From Pirellulales bacterium (GTDB lineage Bacteria; Planctomycetota; Planctomycetia; Pirellulales; UBA1268), in assembly GCA_016779265.1 (NCBI GenBank), contig JADHNY010000009.1, positions 1 through 64,000 of the forward strand: a stretch of DNA of 64,000 bases. Reading direction: 5' to 3'. Below the pieces are notes generated by a model that was given only the letters and a program-made list of their open reading frames with translations, did not search any database and was not told the DNA's origin. Position numbers and translations under genes: made by a program. Below, piece after piece: positions 10,448 to 20,831 of the stretch. Position 1 is the first letter of the stretch, and every line of letters begins with the position of its first letter.

Positions 10448-12142
10448 ATGACCTACGTCATCCTTGCGATCATCGGCATTCTGTTCCTGGCGGCACTCGT
10501 GTTCGTCGGTGTCGGCGCAAAGGGCTGGAACGCCGGCACCATCACTGCTGCCGTGCTGGTGATTCTTTCCTCACTCGGCTACCTCTTTCTCGCGAGCATG
10601 CTGACCGAGCGAGAACGCAACTGGCGGACGCGGGTGAATGCCGTCCAGGCTGAGCTACTCCGGGCACGAGATGGCCTGATCGTCAATGCCGACGGCACGG
10701 AAACACCTGCGGGGGAATGCGGTATTGAGACCCTGCAAAACTGCTCCGTTGCTGACCTGATTGACATCCGTGAGCGTTGGGTACGGCAGCGTGACCGCGT
10801 GAACTCGTGGCGAGGCATCTGGTGGCGGCATGCGAGCTTCACCGCTCCTGGCAACGGTCAGCCTGGCACCCTCGAAATCACCACATCCGAGACTCCCGCG
10901 ATCAACGAGGGAGCTCCTGTGTACGTGTTTGATGAGGCCACTGAAGAACAGCAGGGCGGCTACGTCGGTGCGTTCCAGGTCACCGCAGTAAATGGCAGTT
11001 CGCTCGAGATCACTCCGCTGTTGCCTCCCGACGACACTGATAGCAGCCGCTGGGCACAGCCGCACGACGACGTGCTCGTTCTGGAAAGTCTTCCCATCGA
11101 CCGCTGGATGGCCTTCCATCGCACAGACGAAGGGTCAGACGCCCCCACCTGGCCTGCCATCGAGCCGCCTACCAGCGACAATGTCCCCGCCGGCGTTGCC
11201 AATCTGGAACAGATGGAAACCGACATCAGCGAGTTCACCCTCGCCGGCGGCGGCCCGCTCCTGCCTGCGGATGTCGTCGACGCGGGGCGGACGTTTGAGG
11301 CACTGCAGGGCACGCCTGAACCGCCGCCCGGTGTTGGTTGGGCGGAGGTGACCTTCGGCGAAGACACAGATTTCACCTGGCCTGACGGCACGGTCACAAA
11401 GTTTCTCGCTGGTGAAGTCGTGCCTGCGTTTCCAGCAAGCCAACTCCCCCAACTGCTCGCGGACACGCCTGAGGTCGAGTATCGCTGGGTGATCCCGCCA
11501 GGACTCTACTGGGCTGAAGTGCGATTCACTGAGGCCTACACGCATGAAACCGACCCCAACGAAGAGCCGCTCGTGTTTGAAGCAGGCAGCACCGCTGTGC
11601 TCGAACTGTCCTTTGCAGAGCAGATGGCAACTGGCGGGGTGACCGAAGTGCTCCGGCGTTTCTTCCGTCGCCCACTCACCGACGGCCAGACAGAGATGCT
11701 TGGCTCCGACGCGATTACCGAACGCGTTGGCAACGAGGCTCCCGTGACCGTGTTCGACAATCTGCAGTCACTCGGCCTGTACCGGATTCGCCAAGACCTG
11801 GAGCGGACTCTCGAAAACTCAGCCGCCCGCACCGACGCCCTCACTGCTGCCTACCAGAATGCGGTGAATCAGCTTGCTTTGCTCGACCAGAAAGAGATTG
11901 ATCTCAAAGCCGATCAGACTGGCTGGGACGCAGATCTCAAGGCTGCCGACCGCATCGAGGCCTCAGTCAAAGATCGCTACGAGGCGATCGATGCGGAACT
12001 TCAGGCAACTGAAGACGCTATCGTGCTGCTCGGCCAGCAGTTGCGACAAATGACGGCGAACGTGACAGCGGAAATCGACCGCCGCACACCACCGCCAGAT
12101 CTCCTTGAGGCTCCGCCTGCAGCAGGGGCCTCCGTTCAGTAG
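10448..12142 (+). CDS. Hypothetical membrane-anchored protein with C-terminal coiled coil
   Basis: MTYVILAIIGILFLAALVFVGVGAKGWNAGTITAAVLVILSSLGYLFLASM (two TM helices), then a large soluble region ending in a helical stretch; start revised from 10136 to ATG 10448. Confidence 0.75.
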   Translation: MTYVILAIIGILFLAALVFVGVGAKGWNAGTITAAVLVILSSLGYLFLASMLTERERNWRTRVNAVQAELLRARDGLIVNADGTETPAGECGIETLQNCSVADLIDIRERWVRQRDRVNSWRGIWWRHASFTAPGNGQPGTLEITTSETPAINEGAPVYVFDEATEEQQGGYVGAFQVTAVNGSSLEITPLLPPDDTDSSRWAQPHDDVLVLESLPIDRWMAFHRTDEGSDAPTWPAIEPPTSDNVPAGVANLEQMETDISEFTLAGGGPLLPADVVDAGRTFEALQGTPEPPPGVGWAEVTFGEDTDFTWPDGTVTKFLAGEVVPAFPASQLPQLLADTPEVEYRWVIPPGLYWAEVRFTEAYTHETDPNEEPLVFEAGSTAVLELSFAEQMATGGVTEVLRRFFRRPLTDGQTEMLGSDAITERVGNEAPVTVFDNLQSLGLYRIRQDLERTLENSAARTDALTAAYQNAVNQLALLDQKEIDLKADQTGWDADLKAADRIEASVKDRYEAIDAELQATEDAIVLLGQQLRQMTANVTAEIDRRTPPPDLLEAPPAAGASVQ

Positions 12143-12311
12143 CCCTTATCGTTCGCCTCGTACTGCCACGCAGGCCCCTCACAACCTGGTCACGGCTCTC
12201 GACACTGCTGGCTGCCGGACTCCGCCGGAGAGCGAGCAAAAGACGCCGTTTCTCCGCTCTCGAGTCGTGTCCCTCACGTCAATGGTCACGGCTGGTTATG
12301 CTTAGGTCTTC

Positions 12312-13625
12312 GTGGGGTTTCGCACCAGGGAAACACGCTGTTCCATGTCATCGTCATCATCGCTCGCAGCTCGACCAAGCACCCGCAACCACCTCCGCAA
12401 GGCGGTACACCACCACAGCCTCGCCAGCCGCCGTGGCATGCTGGAGCGGATGTTCACGATGTGGTTTAAGGGCTTCGTCTACAACCAGATCTGGGAAGAT
12501 CCACGGGTTGACGCTGAGGCCTTGGGAATCGGTCCGGAGTCTCAGCTGCTGACCATCTCCAGCGGTGGCTGCAACGTTCTCAACTATCTGGTGCACCGTC
12601 CCAAGCGGATCGTGGCGGTTGACCTCAACCACAACCATATGTCGTTGACGCGGCTCAAGCTGGCAGCCGTCAAGCACCTGCCTGACTACGAGAGCTTCTA
12701 CAAGTTTTTCGGCCTCGGGCAGCACCCCGACAACCTGCACAACTACCGCACCTACATCCGCGAACATCTCGACGAGCAGACTCGTCAGTTCTGGGAATCG
12801 AGTGACTGGCCGGGCAACACGGTTGGGCCGAAGCGGATCAACTACTTCAAGACAGGCCTCTACGAAAAAGCCAAGCTCGGCCAGTTCTTCAGGGTGGTAC
12901 ATGGCATTGCCAAGGCAGTTCGCCGTGACCCTGCGAGGCTTCTGACTGCCCAAAGCAAGTCGGAGCAGGAACGCATCTTTGACGAGTACTACGCTTCGTT
13001 GTTTGAGAATCGCCTCGTGCGTTGGATGGGCCGCCAGCCGGTGGCGGTTTACAGCCTTGGTATTCCGCCGAGCCAGCATGCCGCGATGCTGGCAGAGTCG
13101 GGAGGCAACGGCCAGAAACTCTTTGACACGTACAAAGAACGGATCCGCCGACTCGCCTGCGGCTTTCCTCTCGACGACAACTACTTCACCTGGCAGGCGT
13201 TCGGCCGTCGCTACGACCACGAAGGCCGCAAGGCGCTTCCCGACTACCTCCGCGAGGAGAACTACGAGACGATCAAGGAGATGGCCGACCGGGTTGAGAC
13301 GCACATTGCGAGCCTCGGCGACTTTCTGTCGACCGCTGAACCAGGCAGCCTCAACGGCTTCATCCTGCTCGACAGCCAGGATTGGATGCCACCAAACGTG
13401 ATCGAGGCGCTCTGGAGTGAGATCGCCCGCGTGGGAGCTGCCGACACGAGGGTGATCTTCCGGACAGCAGGTGAGCTTTCTCCAGTCGAAGAGGCACTCT
13501 CGCCGGAAACCAAGGCCCAGTTCCACTATCACCAAGAACGTGCCCGAGAGCTCCACACTCATGATCGCTCAGCGATCTATGGCATGTTTCACATCTACGA
13601 GAAAACTGACGGGCAGCCCCAGTGA
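12312..13625 (+). CDS. btaA: BtaA-like S-adenosylmethionine:diacylglycerol 3-amino-3-carboxypropyltransferase (DUF3419 family)
   Basis: GFVYNQIWEDPRVDAEALGIGPESQLLTISSGGCNVLNYL and VAVDLNHNHMSLTRLKLAA match the BtaA/DUF3419 pattern; start may be ATG 12345. Confidence 0.88.
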   Translation: MGFRTRETRCSMSSSSSLAARPSTRNHLRKAVHHHSLASRRGMLERMFTMWFKGFVYNQIWEDPRVDAEALGIGPESQLLTISSGGCNVLNYLVHRPKRIVAVDLNHNHMSLTRLKLAAVKHLPDYESFYKFFGLGQHPDNLHNYRTYIREHLDEQTRQFWESSDWPGNTVGPKRINYFKTGLYEKAKLGQFFRVVHGIAKAVRRDPARLLTAQSKSEQERIFDEYYASLFENRLVRWMGRQPVAVYSLGIPPSQHAAMLAESGGNGQKLFDTYKERIRRLACGFPLDDNYFTWQAFGRRYDHEGRKALPDYLREENYETIKEMADRVETHIASLGDFLSTAEPGSLNGFILLDSQDWMPPNVIEALWSEIARVGAADTRVIFRTAGELSPVEEALSPETKAQFHYHQERARELHTHDRSAIYGMFHIYEKTDGQPQ

Positions 13626-14347
13626 CAGATGAAGTCGGGCCAGACCACGATGCCGCGGGGGCCGTCTCGAGCGGTCGCTCCAGTTCCCCTGCCGACGTCA
13701 GCAACGACGATCCCGCCAGGGCGATGGACCGGATGTATCGCGTCACGCGACACATCTACGACATCACACGCCGTTACTACCTGCTCGGCCGTGACCGAAT
13801 GCTCGAGCGAGTCGTTACGTCCGACGACACCGCGACACTCGAAGTGGGCTGTGGCACGGCTCGCAACCTGATCAAGCTCGCCCGGCGGCCCCACTGTGGC
13901 AGCCTCTACGGCCTTGATGCCTCGCATGAGATGCTGGAGACCGCGGCTGCCTCTATTCGAAAGGCGGGCGTGGGCGAAGTGAGCCTTCGTCAGGGCCTCG
14001 CTGAAGAGCTCAACGCACAGAAGATGTTTGGCCGTGCGGACGGATTTGACACGATCTTCTTCTCGTACTGCCTCTCGATGGTGCCGGCCTGGGAGGGAGC
14101 CATCGAAGCGGCTCTGGCAAACCTCCGTCCGGGCGGCCAACTGGTCATCGTCGACTTCTGGGACCAGGCGGACCTGCCAGGCTGGTTTGCCGCAGGCCTG
14201 AAAAAGTGGCTCTCGCTGTTCCACGTTTTCTACAGGCCCGACGTGCACACAGCGCTCACAGCGCTGGGCGAATCGGGACGGGCTGACGTTTCTTTTGAGT
14301 CGGTCGCTAAACGCTACGCGTATATCGCGATCGTTCGCAAGCGATAG
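13622..14347 (+). CDS. btaB: BtaB-like SAM-dependent methyltransferase
   Basis: GTG start overlapping the btaA stop (GTGA); LEVGCGTARNLIKLARRPHCGSLYGLDASHEMLETA and context next to btaA. Confidence 0.83.
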   Translation: MTDEVGPDHDAAGAVSSGRSSSPADVSNDDPARAMDRMYRVTRHIYDITRRYYLLGRDRMLERVVTSDDTATLEVGCGTARNLIKLARRPHCGSLYGLDASHEMLETAAASIRKAGVGEVSLRQGLAEELNAQKMFGRADGFDTIFFSYCLSMVPAWEGAIEAALANLRPGGQLVIVDFWDQADLPGWFAAGLKKWLSLFHVFYRPDVHTALTALGESGRADVSFESVAKRYAYIAIVRKR

Positions 14348-14425
14348 CCACGCCGACTGTCGACGACAAAATGCCGGCGACGCTTCTGACGGTGACGTTT
14401 CTGTCGCCCACGTTTCAGCAGCCGA

Positions 14426-15316
14426 TCAGGGCAGCAGAAACACGAGACCGGTGACTGTGGCGGCTTCGACTGCCATCCCTCGCACGCTGACAGGGAATGC
14501 AGGCACCGTCCAGGGAGCACAGTTGCCCGGCCGGTAGTAGCCCACCGGATAGACACACTCCCAGGGGAGTTCCACGCCCATCTTGTAGGGCAGGATAGGC
14601 AGCGTCCCGAAGAAATGAGCTGCTGAGATGAACGGGTCCGCAGCCCAGCCATAGGAGTGGCCGTACCGCTCAAAGTTCCATTGTTCAAAGTAGAGCGGCT
14701 TGTGGCAGTAGCCTGCCGCCTTCCAGGTGAAAGTGGTGGTGGCAAAGCGACGAGGCTCAAATACCTCTCCCTCGAGCCGACACTCACAGGGGTAGTCATT
14801 GCCTGCCACGCCACTGACCCGGATGTCGAGATCGATCTCAGAGATGCGGTCCAGCCGGAGCTGCTCCAAGGCCTGACGACACGCCTCCGCTTCAGCCGCA
14901 CACACCGCGGGATCTCCTTGCTGAGCAGACGCCGTGGACGCCAACGGAGTTGCATCAGCCTGGGCGAGCCGAACAGGCTCCGCTCCCATCTCTGCATTGC
15001 TGACAACGGCTTCACGAAGTCGAGTCAGTGCGGAACCGGCTCGGGAGGACGCCCCGAGGCGCTCAAGCCCCACTGACACGTCCAGGTCATCAGCCACCTT
15101 GTCTGCAAGCGAACCAGCCTGCCCCCAAGGCTGCGTCTGGATTCTTCCCGCCGGAGCCTTACCGAAAAGGTCCTGCCACGGGGCGGCGTGGAGATCTCCC
15201 GCCAAGACAAACGCCAGCAGCAGTGCAACAAGCCCTGCTGCCGCTCTTCTGGCGTCAATCGCCCCCAGCGTGTTCTGCCGTATAGTTCGGCGCTTCTTGA
15301 GTAACGACGATGTCAT
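14426..15316 (-). CDS. Hypothetical exported protein with Cys-containing C-terminal domain
   Basis: N-terminal hydrophobic segment [42 protein letters not shown]...[39 protein letters not shown]. Confidence 0.7.
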   Translation of the reverse strand: MTSSLLKKRRTIRQNTLGAIDARRAAAGLVALLLAFVLAGDLHAAPWQDLFGKAPAGRIQTQPWGQAGSLADKVADDLDVSVGLERLGASSRAGSALTRLREAVVSNAEMGAEPVRLAQADATPLASTASAQQGDPAVCAAEAEACRQALEQLRLDRISEIDLDIRVSGVAGNDYPCECRLEGEVFEPRRFATTTFTWKAAGYCHKPLYFEQWNFERYGHSYGWAADPFISAAHFFGTLPILPYKMGVELPWECVYPVGYYRPGNCAPWTVPAFPVSVRGMAVEAATVTGLVFLLP

Positions 15317-16724
15317 GCGGATGGCCCTCCCTGACCGACGCGGCGGATACCTGAATGAATCGGCCGTCGCGCCGCAACTCCTCGATCGTTTTCGTCCCGC
15401 AGTAGCCCATGCCCGCTCGCAACCCACCGACGAGCTGGTACACAAAGGTGCTCAATGGCCCCTTGAACGGCACCCGCCCTTCGACACCCTCCGGCACAAG
15501 CTTGTCCTGTCGACCACCGCGTTGGCCGTAGCGCTCGCTTGAGCCCTTGACCATTGCCCCGATCGACCCCATACCGCGATACGCTTTGAACGTTCTGCCC
15601 TGATAGAGCACCGTCTCGCCAGGACTCTCTTCGACACCGGCAAGCAGACCGCCGATCATGCAGGCATGAGCTCCCGCTGCGATGGCCTTGGTCATGTCGC
15701 CGGAGTAGCGGATGCCGCCGTCGGCGATGACTGGAACATCCGTTCCGGCCACCTCCGCTGCAGCATCGTTGACTGCTGAAATCTGCGGCACCCCCACCCC
15801 GGAGATCACCCGCGTGGTGCAGATCGATCCCGGACCGATGCCCACCTTGACCCCGTCGGCCCCTGCATCGAGCAGGCCGCGGCATCCCTCGCGTGTGGCG
15901 ATATTCCCGGCAACAATCTGAATGTCCCACTGCCGCTTAATCTCCCGCACGGTGGTGATCACGTTTGACGAGTGGCCGTGGGCACTGTCCACAACCAGCA
16001 CGTCGACATCCTTTGAGATCAGGCTCTCCACCCGCTCGAAATCGAACACACCGACCGCAGCCCCAACTCGCAGCCGGCCAACGCCGTCTTTGCAGGCCCG
16101 CGGAAACCGCTTCATCATGTCGATGTCTTTGATCGTGATCAGGCCCGTCAACTGATTCTTTTCGTCAATCAGCAGAAGTTTCTCGACCTTATTCGCCATC
16201 AAAATCTTCTCAGCCTGCTCGAGCGACACATTCCCTGTCGCCGTTACCAGGTTGGAAGACGTCATAATCTCGGCGACCGGTGTTTCCCCACTTTCCAGGA
16301 ACCGCAGGTCGCGTTTGGTGATAATTCCGACGAGTTGCTGCCCCTCAGTCGTGATCGGCACCCCTGAAATGTTGAAATGATCCATCAGCTCGCGGGCTTT
16401 GGCCACTGTGGCCGTGGGGGGAAGCGTGACCGGATCCGCGATGATGCCATTGGCACTCCGCTTCACCTTGTCCACCTCGTTTGCCTGGCGTTCGATGGTG
16501 AGATTCTTATGAATCACGCCCAAACCGCCTTCCTGGGCGAGGGCAATCGCCATCGCACTCTCGGTGACGGTATCCATCGGAGAGCTCACGATGGGGATGT
16601 TGAGGTTGATGCCTCGGGTAAAACGGGTCGTCACATCCGCCTCGGAGGGCACGACCTCCGAATAGCGGGGCACGAGCAGGACATCGTCGAACGTGATTCC
16701 GTTTGTGATGATTTTTCCGTCCAT
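15255..16724 (-). CDS. guaB: Inosine-5'-monophosphate dehydrogenase
   Basis: [31 protein letters not shown] domains, [20 protein letters not shown] catalytic loop. Confidence 0.97.
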   Translation of the reverse strand: MDGKIITNGITFDDVLLVPRYSEVVPSEADVTTRFTRGINLNIPIVSSPMDTVTESAMAIALAQEGGLGVIHKNLTIERQANEVDKVKRSANGIIADPVTLPPTATVAKARELMDHFNISGVPITTEGQQLVGIITKRDLRFLESGETPVAEIMTSSNLVTATGNVSLEQAEKILMANKVEKLLLIDEKNQLTGLITIKDIDMMKRFPRACKDGVGRLRVGAAVGVFDFERVESLISKDVDVLVVDSAHGHSSNVITTVREIKRQWDIQIVAGNIATREGCRGLLDAGADGVKVGIGPGSICTTRVISGVGVPQISAVNDAAAEVAGTDVPVIADGGIRYSGDMTKAIAAGAHACMIGGLLAGVEESPGETVLYQGRTFKAYRGMGSIGAMVKGSSERYGQRGGRQDKLVPEGVEGRVPFKGPLSTFVYQLVGGLRAGMGYCGTKTIEELRRDGRFIQVSAASVREGHPHDIVVTQEAPNYTAEHAGGD

Positions 16725-16886
16725 GGCAACTCCGTCGGCGTGGGAAAGCCTGGGATTATGCGGCGAATGAACCGGTTTTCGCAATCCGATGGCTCGGGCA
16801 ACGAACAATCCGACACCGACACCGACCGTGTCCTAGGGTTGTGCATGCTGCGGCACGGGTCGCAGCTCCCCCAGCTCCCGTCCGTG

Positions 16887-17573
16887 ATGCCTGAACTCAT
16901 GTCTTCCACCGACGATCGTTCGACCAGCTCCCTGCAGACCGCCCCGGAGGCGGAGAGCCCATTTGCACACCCGGATCGTGCCGCTTTTGAAGCCCACCTG
17001 GCTCGCAGCAGCTACGGACGGTTCACGCTGACCGAGGCCGTTCGGCCTGGCTGGCACGCCGGCGTGGTGCCCCAGGAGGGCTACCGCTTCGACACCTACG
17101 CCGATCCTCAGACCCGCGCTCGCCTGCCTGCGATTATCGCGGCAGTCTCGAAGGAACGGCTTTTTGAGACCTTTATCGACCTGCTTGAGCCGCTCGGCGA
17201 CAGCTGCGACGTGGTGCTCGAGTCTAGCCACGACAAAAAGAGCCAGGATCGGCAGGAGTTTGTCCGTGAGTCGATGGAACGGCTCGTCCTGGAGAGCTTG
17301 CTGTGGGACTTTGAAGACCTGCTGACCAACGACGGCTGCACAGGGATTGCGATCATGCATCCCAAGCTGCCGATGGAAGTGCAGCTCGACGAGCACAAAC
17401 TGCTGATCGTCTACGCACCGTCGCGGGCACCGTTTTCGTCCGTTTTGGAAGCAGGTGGACTTCCACGCGACGACCAGATGCAGGTCATCTCGCAGGGGGA
17501 GCATCTGCACACGTCCCACTCTCGCTACAGCCGAGAGTTCTCACGGCTCCGGCATCGCCTCGGAGCTGAGTAA
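16887..17573 (+). CDS. Hypothetical protein
   Basis: In-frame ATG at 16887 within ORF 16377..17573; the upstream part of the ORF is antisense to guaB and unlikely to be coding. Confidence 0.65.
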   Translation: MPELMSSTDDRSTSSLQTAPEAESPFAHPDRAAFEAHLARSSYGRFTLTEAVRPGWHAGVVPQEGYRFDTYADPQTRARLPAIIAAVSKERLFETFIDLLEPLGDSCDVVLESSHDKKSQDRQEFVRESMERLVLESLLWDFEDLLTNDGCTGIAIMHPKLPMEVQLDEHKLLIVYAPSRAPFSSVLEAGGLPRDDQMQVISQGEHLHTSHSRYSREFSRLRHRLGAE

Positions 17574-17579
17574 AGCCGC

Positions 17580-18458
17580 CTAGCGAGGCACCGGCAGGGT
17601 CTCGATGGGCACCGGAGGCCCTGGGACAATCATCGCTCCGGGCGGCAGCTGCTCGGCTGGGATAGGCTGCACCGGCGGTGGAGCCACCACGGCCTCTGGA
17701 ACGCCACCCACGGCTCCTGGAGGCTGGTAATACGGCTGTGACGTGATCTGCGGCACCGGCGCCACACCGAGCCGTGCGAGCAGTTTGTCGAGGATACGCT
17801 TCTCAAGCAGCGGATCCCTCCCCAACGGAATCCATCCCGCGCTGCGAGATGGACTGGCGACTGGCCTCGGCTGATCACCAACCTGCTGGCCAAGCGTCGG
17901 CAGTGGTGTGCCGTAGCGATACAGCGAGTCGTCGTTTCGAAAACTCGCTCCACCGCTCGTGGCCCGCATCGGTCGCGGCAGGTTCTCCAGTTCTTTTGTG
18001 ACCACGGCCTCAATCCGCCAGCCCGAGGGATCAGGCTGCATGCGGATCACGCCGCGGCGACGAATCGACTGCAGGGTGCACTCAAGCCGCTCCTGAAAGC
18101 CCACCGAATCACCACGCCAGGGCTCCAGGAGTGTCGCTCCGGTCTGAGGAAAGGTCTCGATGAGCCCCTCAGTCGGCACTCCTGCGGCAAATACCACACG
18201 CTGCTCACGCGAAACCTTGAAGTAGTCATCGACCACATCGACAAGGCGATTCCAGATCACTTCAGCATCAATCGGTGGAATCGTCACAGTGTTCGGGGCA
18301 TTGGTGGGCCCCGCAGGCATCACCGGCCCGTTCACGCCAACAACCGCCCCCGCCGGCAGCGGCTTCATTGGGTCGAACGACATCGACGGCGGACTCTGCG
18401 ACATCGCCACAGGCGACATCAGCACGGCCAGCACGAACGAAAACAGCAACGGGCGCAT
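17580..18458 (-). CDS. Hypothetical exported/lipoprotein-like protein with Pro-rich C-terminus
   Basis: Signal-like MRPLLFSFVLAVLMSPVAMSQ; domain VIWNRLVDVVDDYFKVSREQRV... Confidence 0.7.
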   Translation of the reverse strand: MRPLLFSFVLAVLMSPVAMSQSPPSMSFDPMKPLPAGAVVGVNGPVMPAGPTNAPNTVTIPPIDAEVIWNRLVDVVDDYFKVSREQRVVFAAGVPTEGLIETFPQTGATLLEPWRGDSVGFQERLECTLQSIRRRGVIRMQPDPSGWRIEAVVTKELENLPRPMRATSGGASFRNDDSLYRYGTPLPTLGQQVGDQPRPVASPSRSAGWIPLGRDPLLEKRILDKLLARLGVAPVPQITSQPYYQPPGAVGGVPEAVVAPPPVQPIPAEQLPPGAMIVPGPPVPIETLPVPR

Positions 18459-18567
18459 ATGGACAACTCACTGAAAAGACGGCCGGATGGTCGCGATTTC
18501 CCCCTGAGGACTCAAGGGGAAAAACGCCCTTCCTGAACCATCATTTTCCGTCGGGTTGCAGCGATTT

Positions 18568-20259
18568 TCAGGCCGTAAACTCGTCTGTCACACAGCCTTC
18601 TGAGGCTGGAGCGACGCAGTGCACGTACTTCGCCAGCATCCCTCGGGTCGCCTTGGCAGGGGGAGCCGTCCAGGCCTCGCGACGACGGGCAAGTTCGTCG
18701 TCGGCAACCTCCATGTCGATCGTGTCGGCATCAGCATCGATGACCACCACGTCGCCATCTTGAACGAGGGCAATCGGCCCACCTTCCTGCGCCTCTGGCA
18801 CAACATGCCCGACGATAAATCCGTGGGAACCACCGGAAAAACGCCCGTCGGTAATCAGGGCGACATCAGCTCCCAAGCCTGCTCCCACCAACGCCGAGGT
18901 CGGCGTGAGCATCTCAGGCATACCTGGACCGCCCTTGGGACCTTCGTAGCGGATGATCACGACATCCCCGCTTTCGATGCCCCCTTGCTCAAGGGCCGCC
19001 AGCATCGCCTCTTCACTGTCGAACACGCGGGCAGGCCCGCGGAACCGGGAACCTTCCTTGCCGGTGATTTTTGCCACAGCGCTTCCGGGTGCAAGATTGC
19101 CATGCAGGATCGCGATATGCCCGGTCGGCTTGATCGGATCGGTCAGAGGCCGCACGATCTTCTGGCCTTCCTTGAGTCCTGGGCTGTCCTGCAGGTTCTC
19201 TCCGAGAGTCTTACCGGTCACCGTCAGGCAGTCTCCGTTGAGCAGGCCCGCGTCGAGCAGGACCTTCATCAGACCGCTGGTACCACCGATGGAGTGCAGA
19301 TCCTCCTGCACGAACTTCCCAGAGGGCTTCAGGTCGGCGAGGTACGGCACTCGCTTTGAGACCCGCTTGAAGTCGTCGGGGGTGAGAGACACGCCTACGC
19401 TGCGGGCCATGGCAATCAGGTGGAGCACTGCGTTGGTTGAACCACCGACCGCCATCACCACCACCATCGCGTTCTCAAACGCCTCGCGGGTCATAATGTC
19501 GCGAGGCTTGATGTCTTTCTCCAGCAGCAGCCGCACCGCTTCGCCTGCTCGCTCACACTCCTGCTGCTTCTCCGGATGCTCCGCGGGAATGGAGGCGGAG
19601 TTGGGCAGGGCCATCCCCATCGCTTCGATGGCCGACGCCATTGTGTTGGCTGTGTACATACCGCCACACGCGCCTGCTCCAGGGCAGGCATGACTGACAA
19701 TATCGCCACGCTTGGCATCGTCGATTCTGCCAGCCACGTATTCGCCGTAACACTGAAACGCGCTGACGATGTCGAGGGTCGTGCCATCCGCAAGATGCCC
19801 CGGTCGGATCGTGCCGCCGTAGACCATCAGGGCGGGGCGGTTGAGCCGCCCCATCGCGATCAGACAGCCTGGCATGTTCTTGTCGCAGCCTGGAATCGCT
19901 ACCAGGCCGTCGTACCACTGCGCCTGCATCACCGTTTCGATCGAGTCGGCGATCAGGTCGCGTGATGGCAACGAGAAGCTCATACCCTCGGTGCCCATTG
20001 AAATGCCGTCGGAAACACCGATGGTGTTGAATCGCATGCCCACCATGCCGGCCGCCACCACGCCCTCGCGAACCTTCGCCGCGAGGGTGTTGAGATGCAT
20101 GTTGCAGGTGTTGCCCTCGTACCACATGCTCGCGATGCCGACCTGGGCTTTGTTCAGGTCTTCAGACGACAAGCCTGTTCCCAGAAGCATCGCCTGAGAC
20201 GCTCCCTGGCTACGTGGCTGAGTGATGCGGGAGCTGTAACGGTTCGGTGTCGAGGACAT
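18568..20259 (-). CDS. ilvD: Dihydroxy-acid dehydratase
   Basis: [61 protein letters not shown]. Confidence 0.97.
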   Translation of the reverse strand: MSSTPNRYSSRITQPRSQGASQAMLLGTGLSSEDLNKAQVGIASMWYEGNTCNMHLNTLAAKVREGVVAAGMVGMRFNTIGVSDGISMGTEGMSFSLPSRDLIADSIETVMQAQWYDGLVAIPGCDKNMPGCLIAMGRLNRPALMVYGGTIRPGHLADGTTLDIVSAFQCYGEYVAGRIDDAKRGDIVSHACPGAGACGGMYTANTMASAIEAMGMALPNSASIPAEHPEKQQECERAGEAVRLLLEKDIKPRDIMTREAFENAMVVVMAVGGSTNAVLHLIAMARSVGVSLTPDDFKRVSKRVPYLADLKPSGKFVQEDLHSIGGTSGLMKVLLDAGLLNGDCLTVTGKTLGENLQDSPGLKEGQKIVRPLTDPIKPTGHIAILHGNLAPGSAVAKITGKEGSRFRGPARVFDSEEAMLAALEQGGIESGDVVIIRYEGPKGGPGMPEMLTPTSALVGAGLGADVALITDGRFSGGSHGFIVGHVVPEAQEGGPIALVQDGDVVVIDADADTIDMEVADDELARRREAWTAPPAKATRGMLAKYVHCVAPASEGCVTDEFTA

Positions 20260-20455
20260 ACGGTCATCCTTGCGAGTTCAGACAGGCTTACGAGGCAGCC
20301 GCGGCGTGGTGCCCTCCGATGGGGTGGCACGCGCAGCAAAAACCTCGCCAAAGCCTAGTGAACAGCCAGCTCGGCTGCCACGGATAGCCATTCTTCGGCC
20401 ACCGCACACGTCCCCCGAGAGGCAAAACCCCCGCTGCTGACAGAAGTCACCTCAG

Positions 20456-20677
20456 TCACCGACAGATCGCAGCTGCCACCGCGATATCGGTAAACCGGCC
20501 CTCGAGGAGCACGTCGTCCCCCCGGGTGAGCACCGGCACCCGCAGGCCATAGAGACGAACCGCCGCGGGATCTTTGTCGACGTCGATCAGCTCAATCTCC
20601 GAGAGCATTTCAGCGAGCATCTCCTCGGCCTCTTCGCACAGCCCGCAGCCATGACGAGTGTAGAGTTTCAGCGTCAT
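20456..20677 (-). CDS. Glutaredoxin-like protein
   Basis: MTLKLYTRHGCGLCEEAEEML with CGLC motif; thioredoxin-fold pattern DVDKDPAAVRLYGLRVPVL. Confidence 0.85.
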   Translation of the reverse strand: MTLKLYTRHGCGLCEEAEEMLAEMLSEIELIDVDKDPAAVRLYGLRVPVLTRGDDVLLEGRFTDIAVAAAICR

Positions 20678-20831
20678 AACGGTTCCTCCTGCCCCTTGAA
20701 CTGTGGCTCATCTGCCGTGTCGCAACAACCGATGCCGGGAATCTTTGGACGAGTCTGCGGGGGCCCGAGTACGATACGGCCCGTGGGCCACAGGCCGCTC
20801 GATCCATGTAGTTCTTCCCCATCGTTCTCCT

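Noticed and set aside
12357-13562. 401 aa minus-strand ORF antisense to btaA
   Set aside because: Shadow ORF of a confidently identified gene in GC-rich DNA; no recognisable motifs.
16377-16886. N-terminal extension of the 16887..17573 ORF
   Set aside because: Antisense to the guaB 5' half; an in-frame ATG at 16887 fits better.
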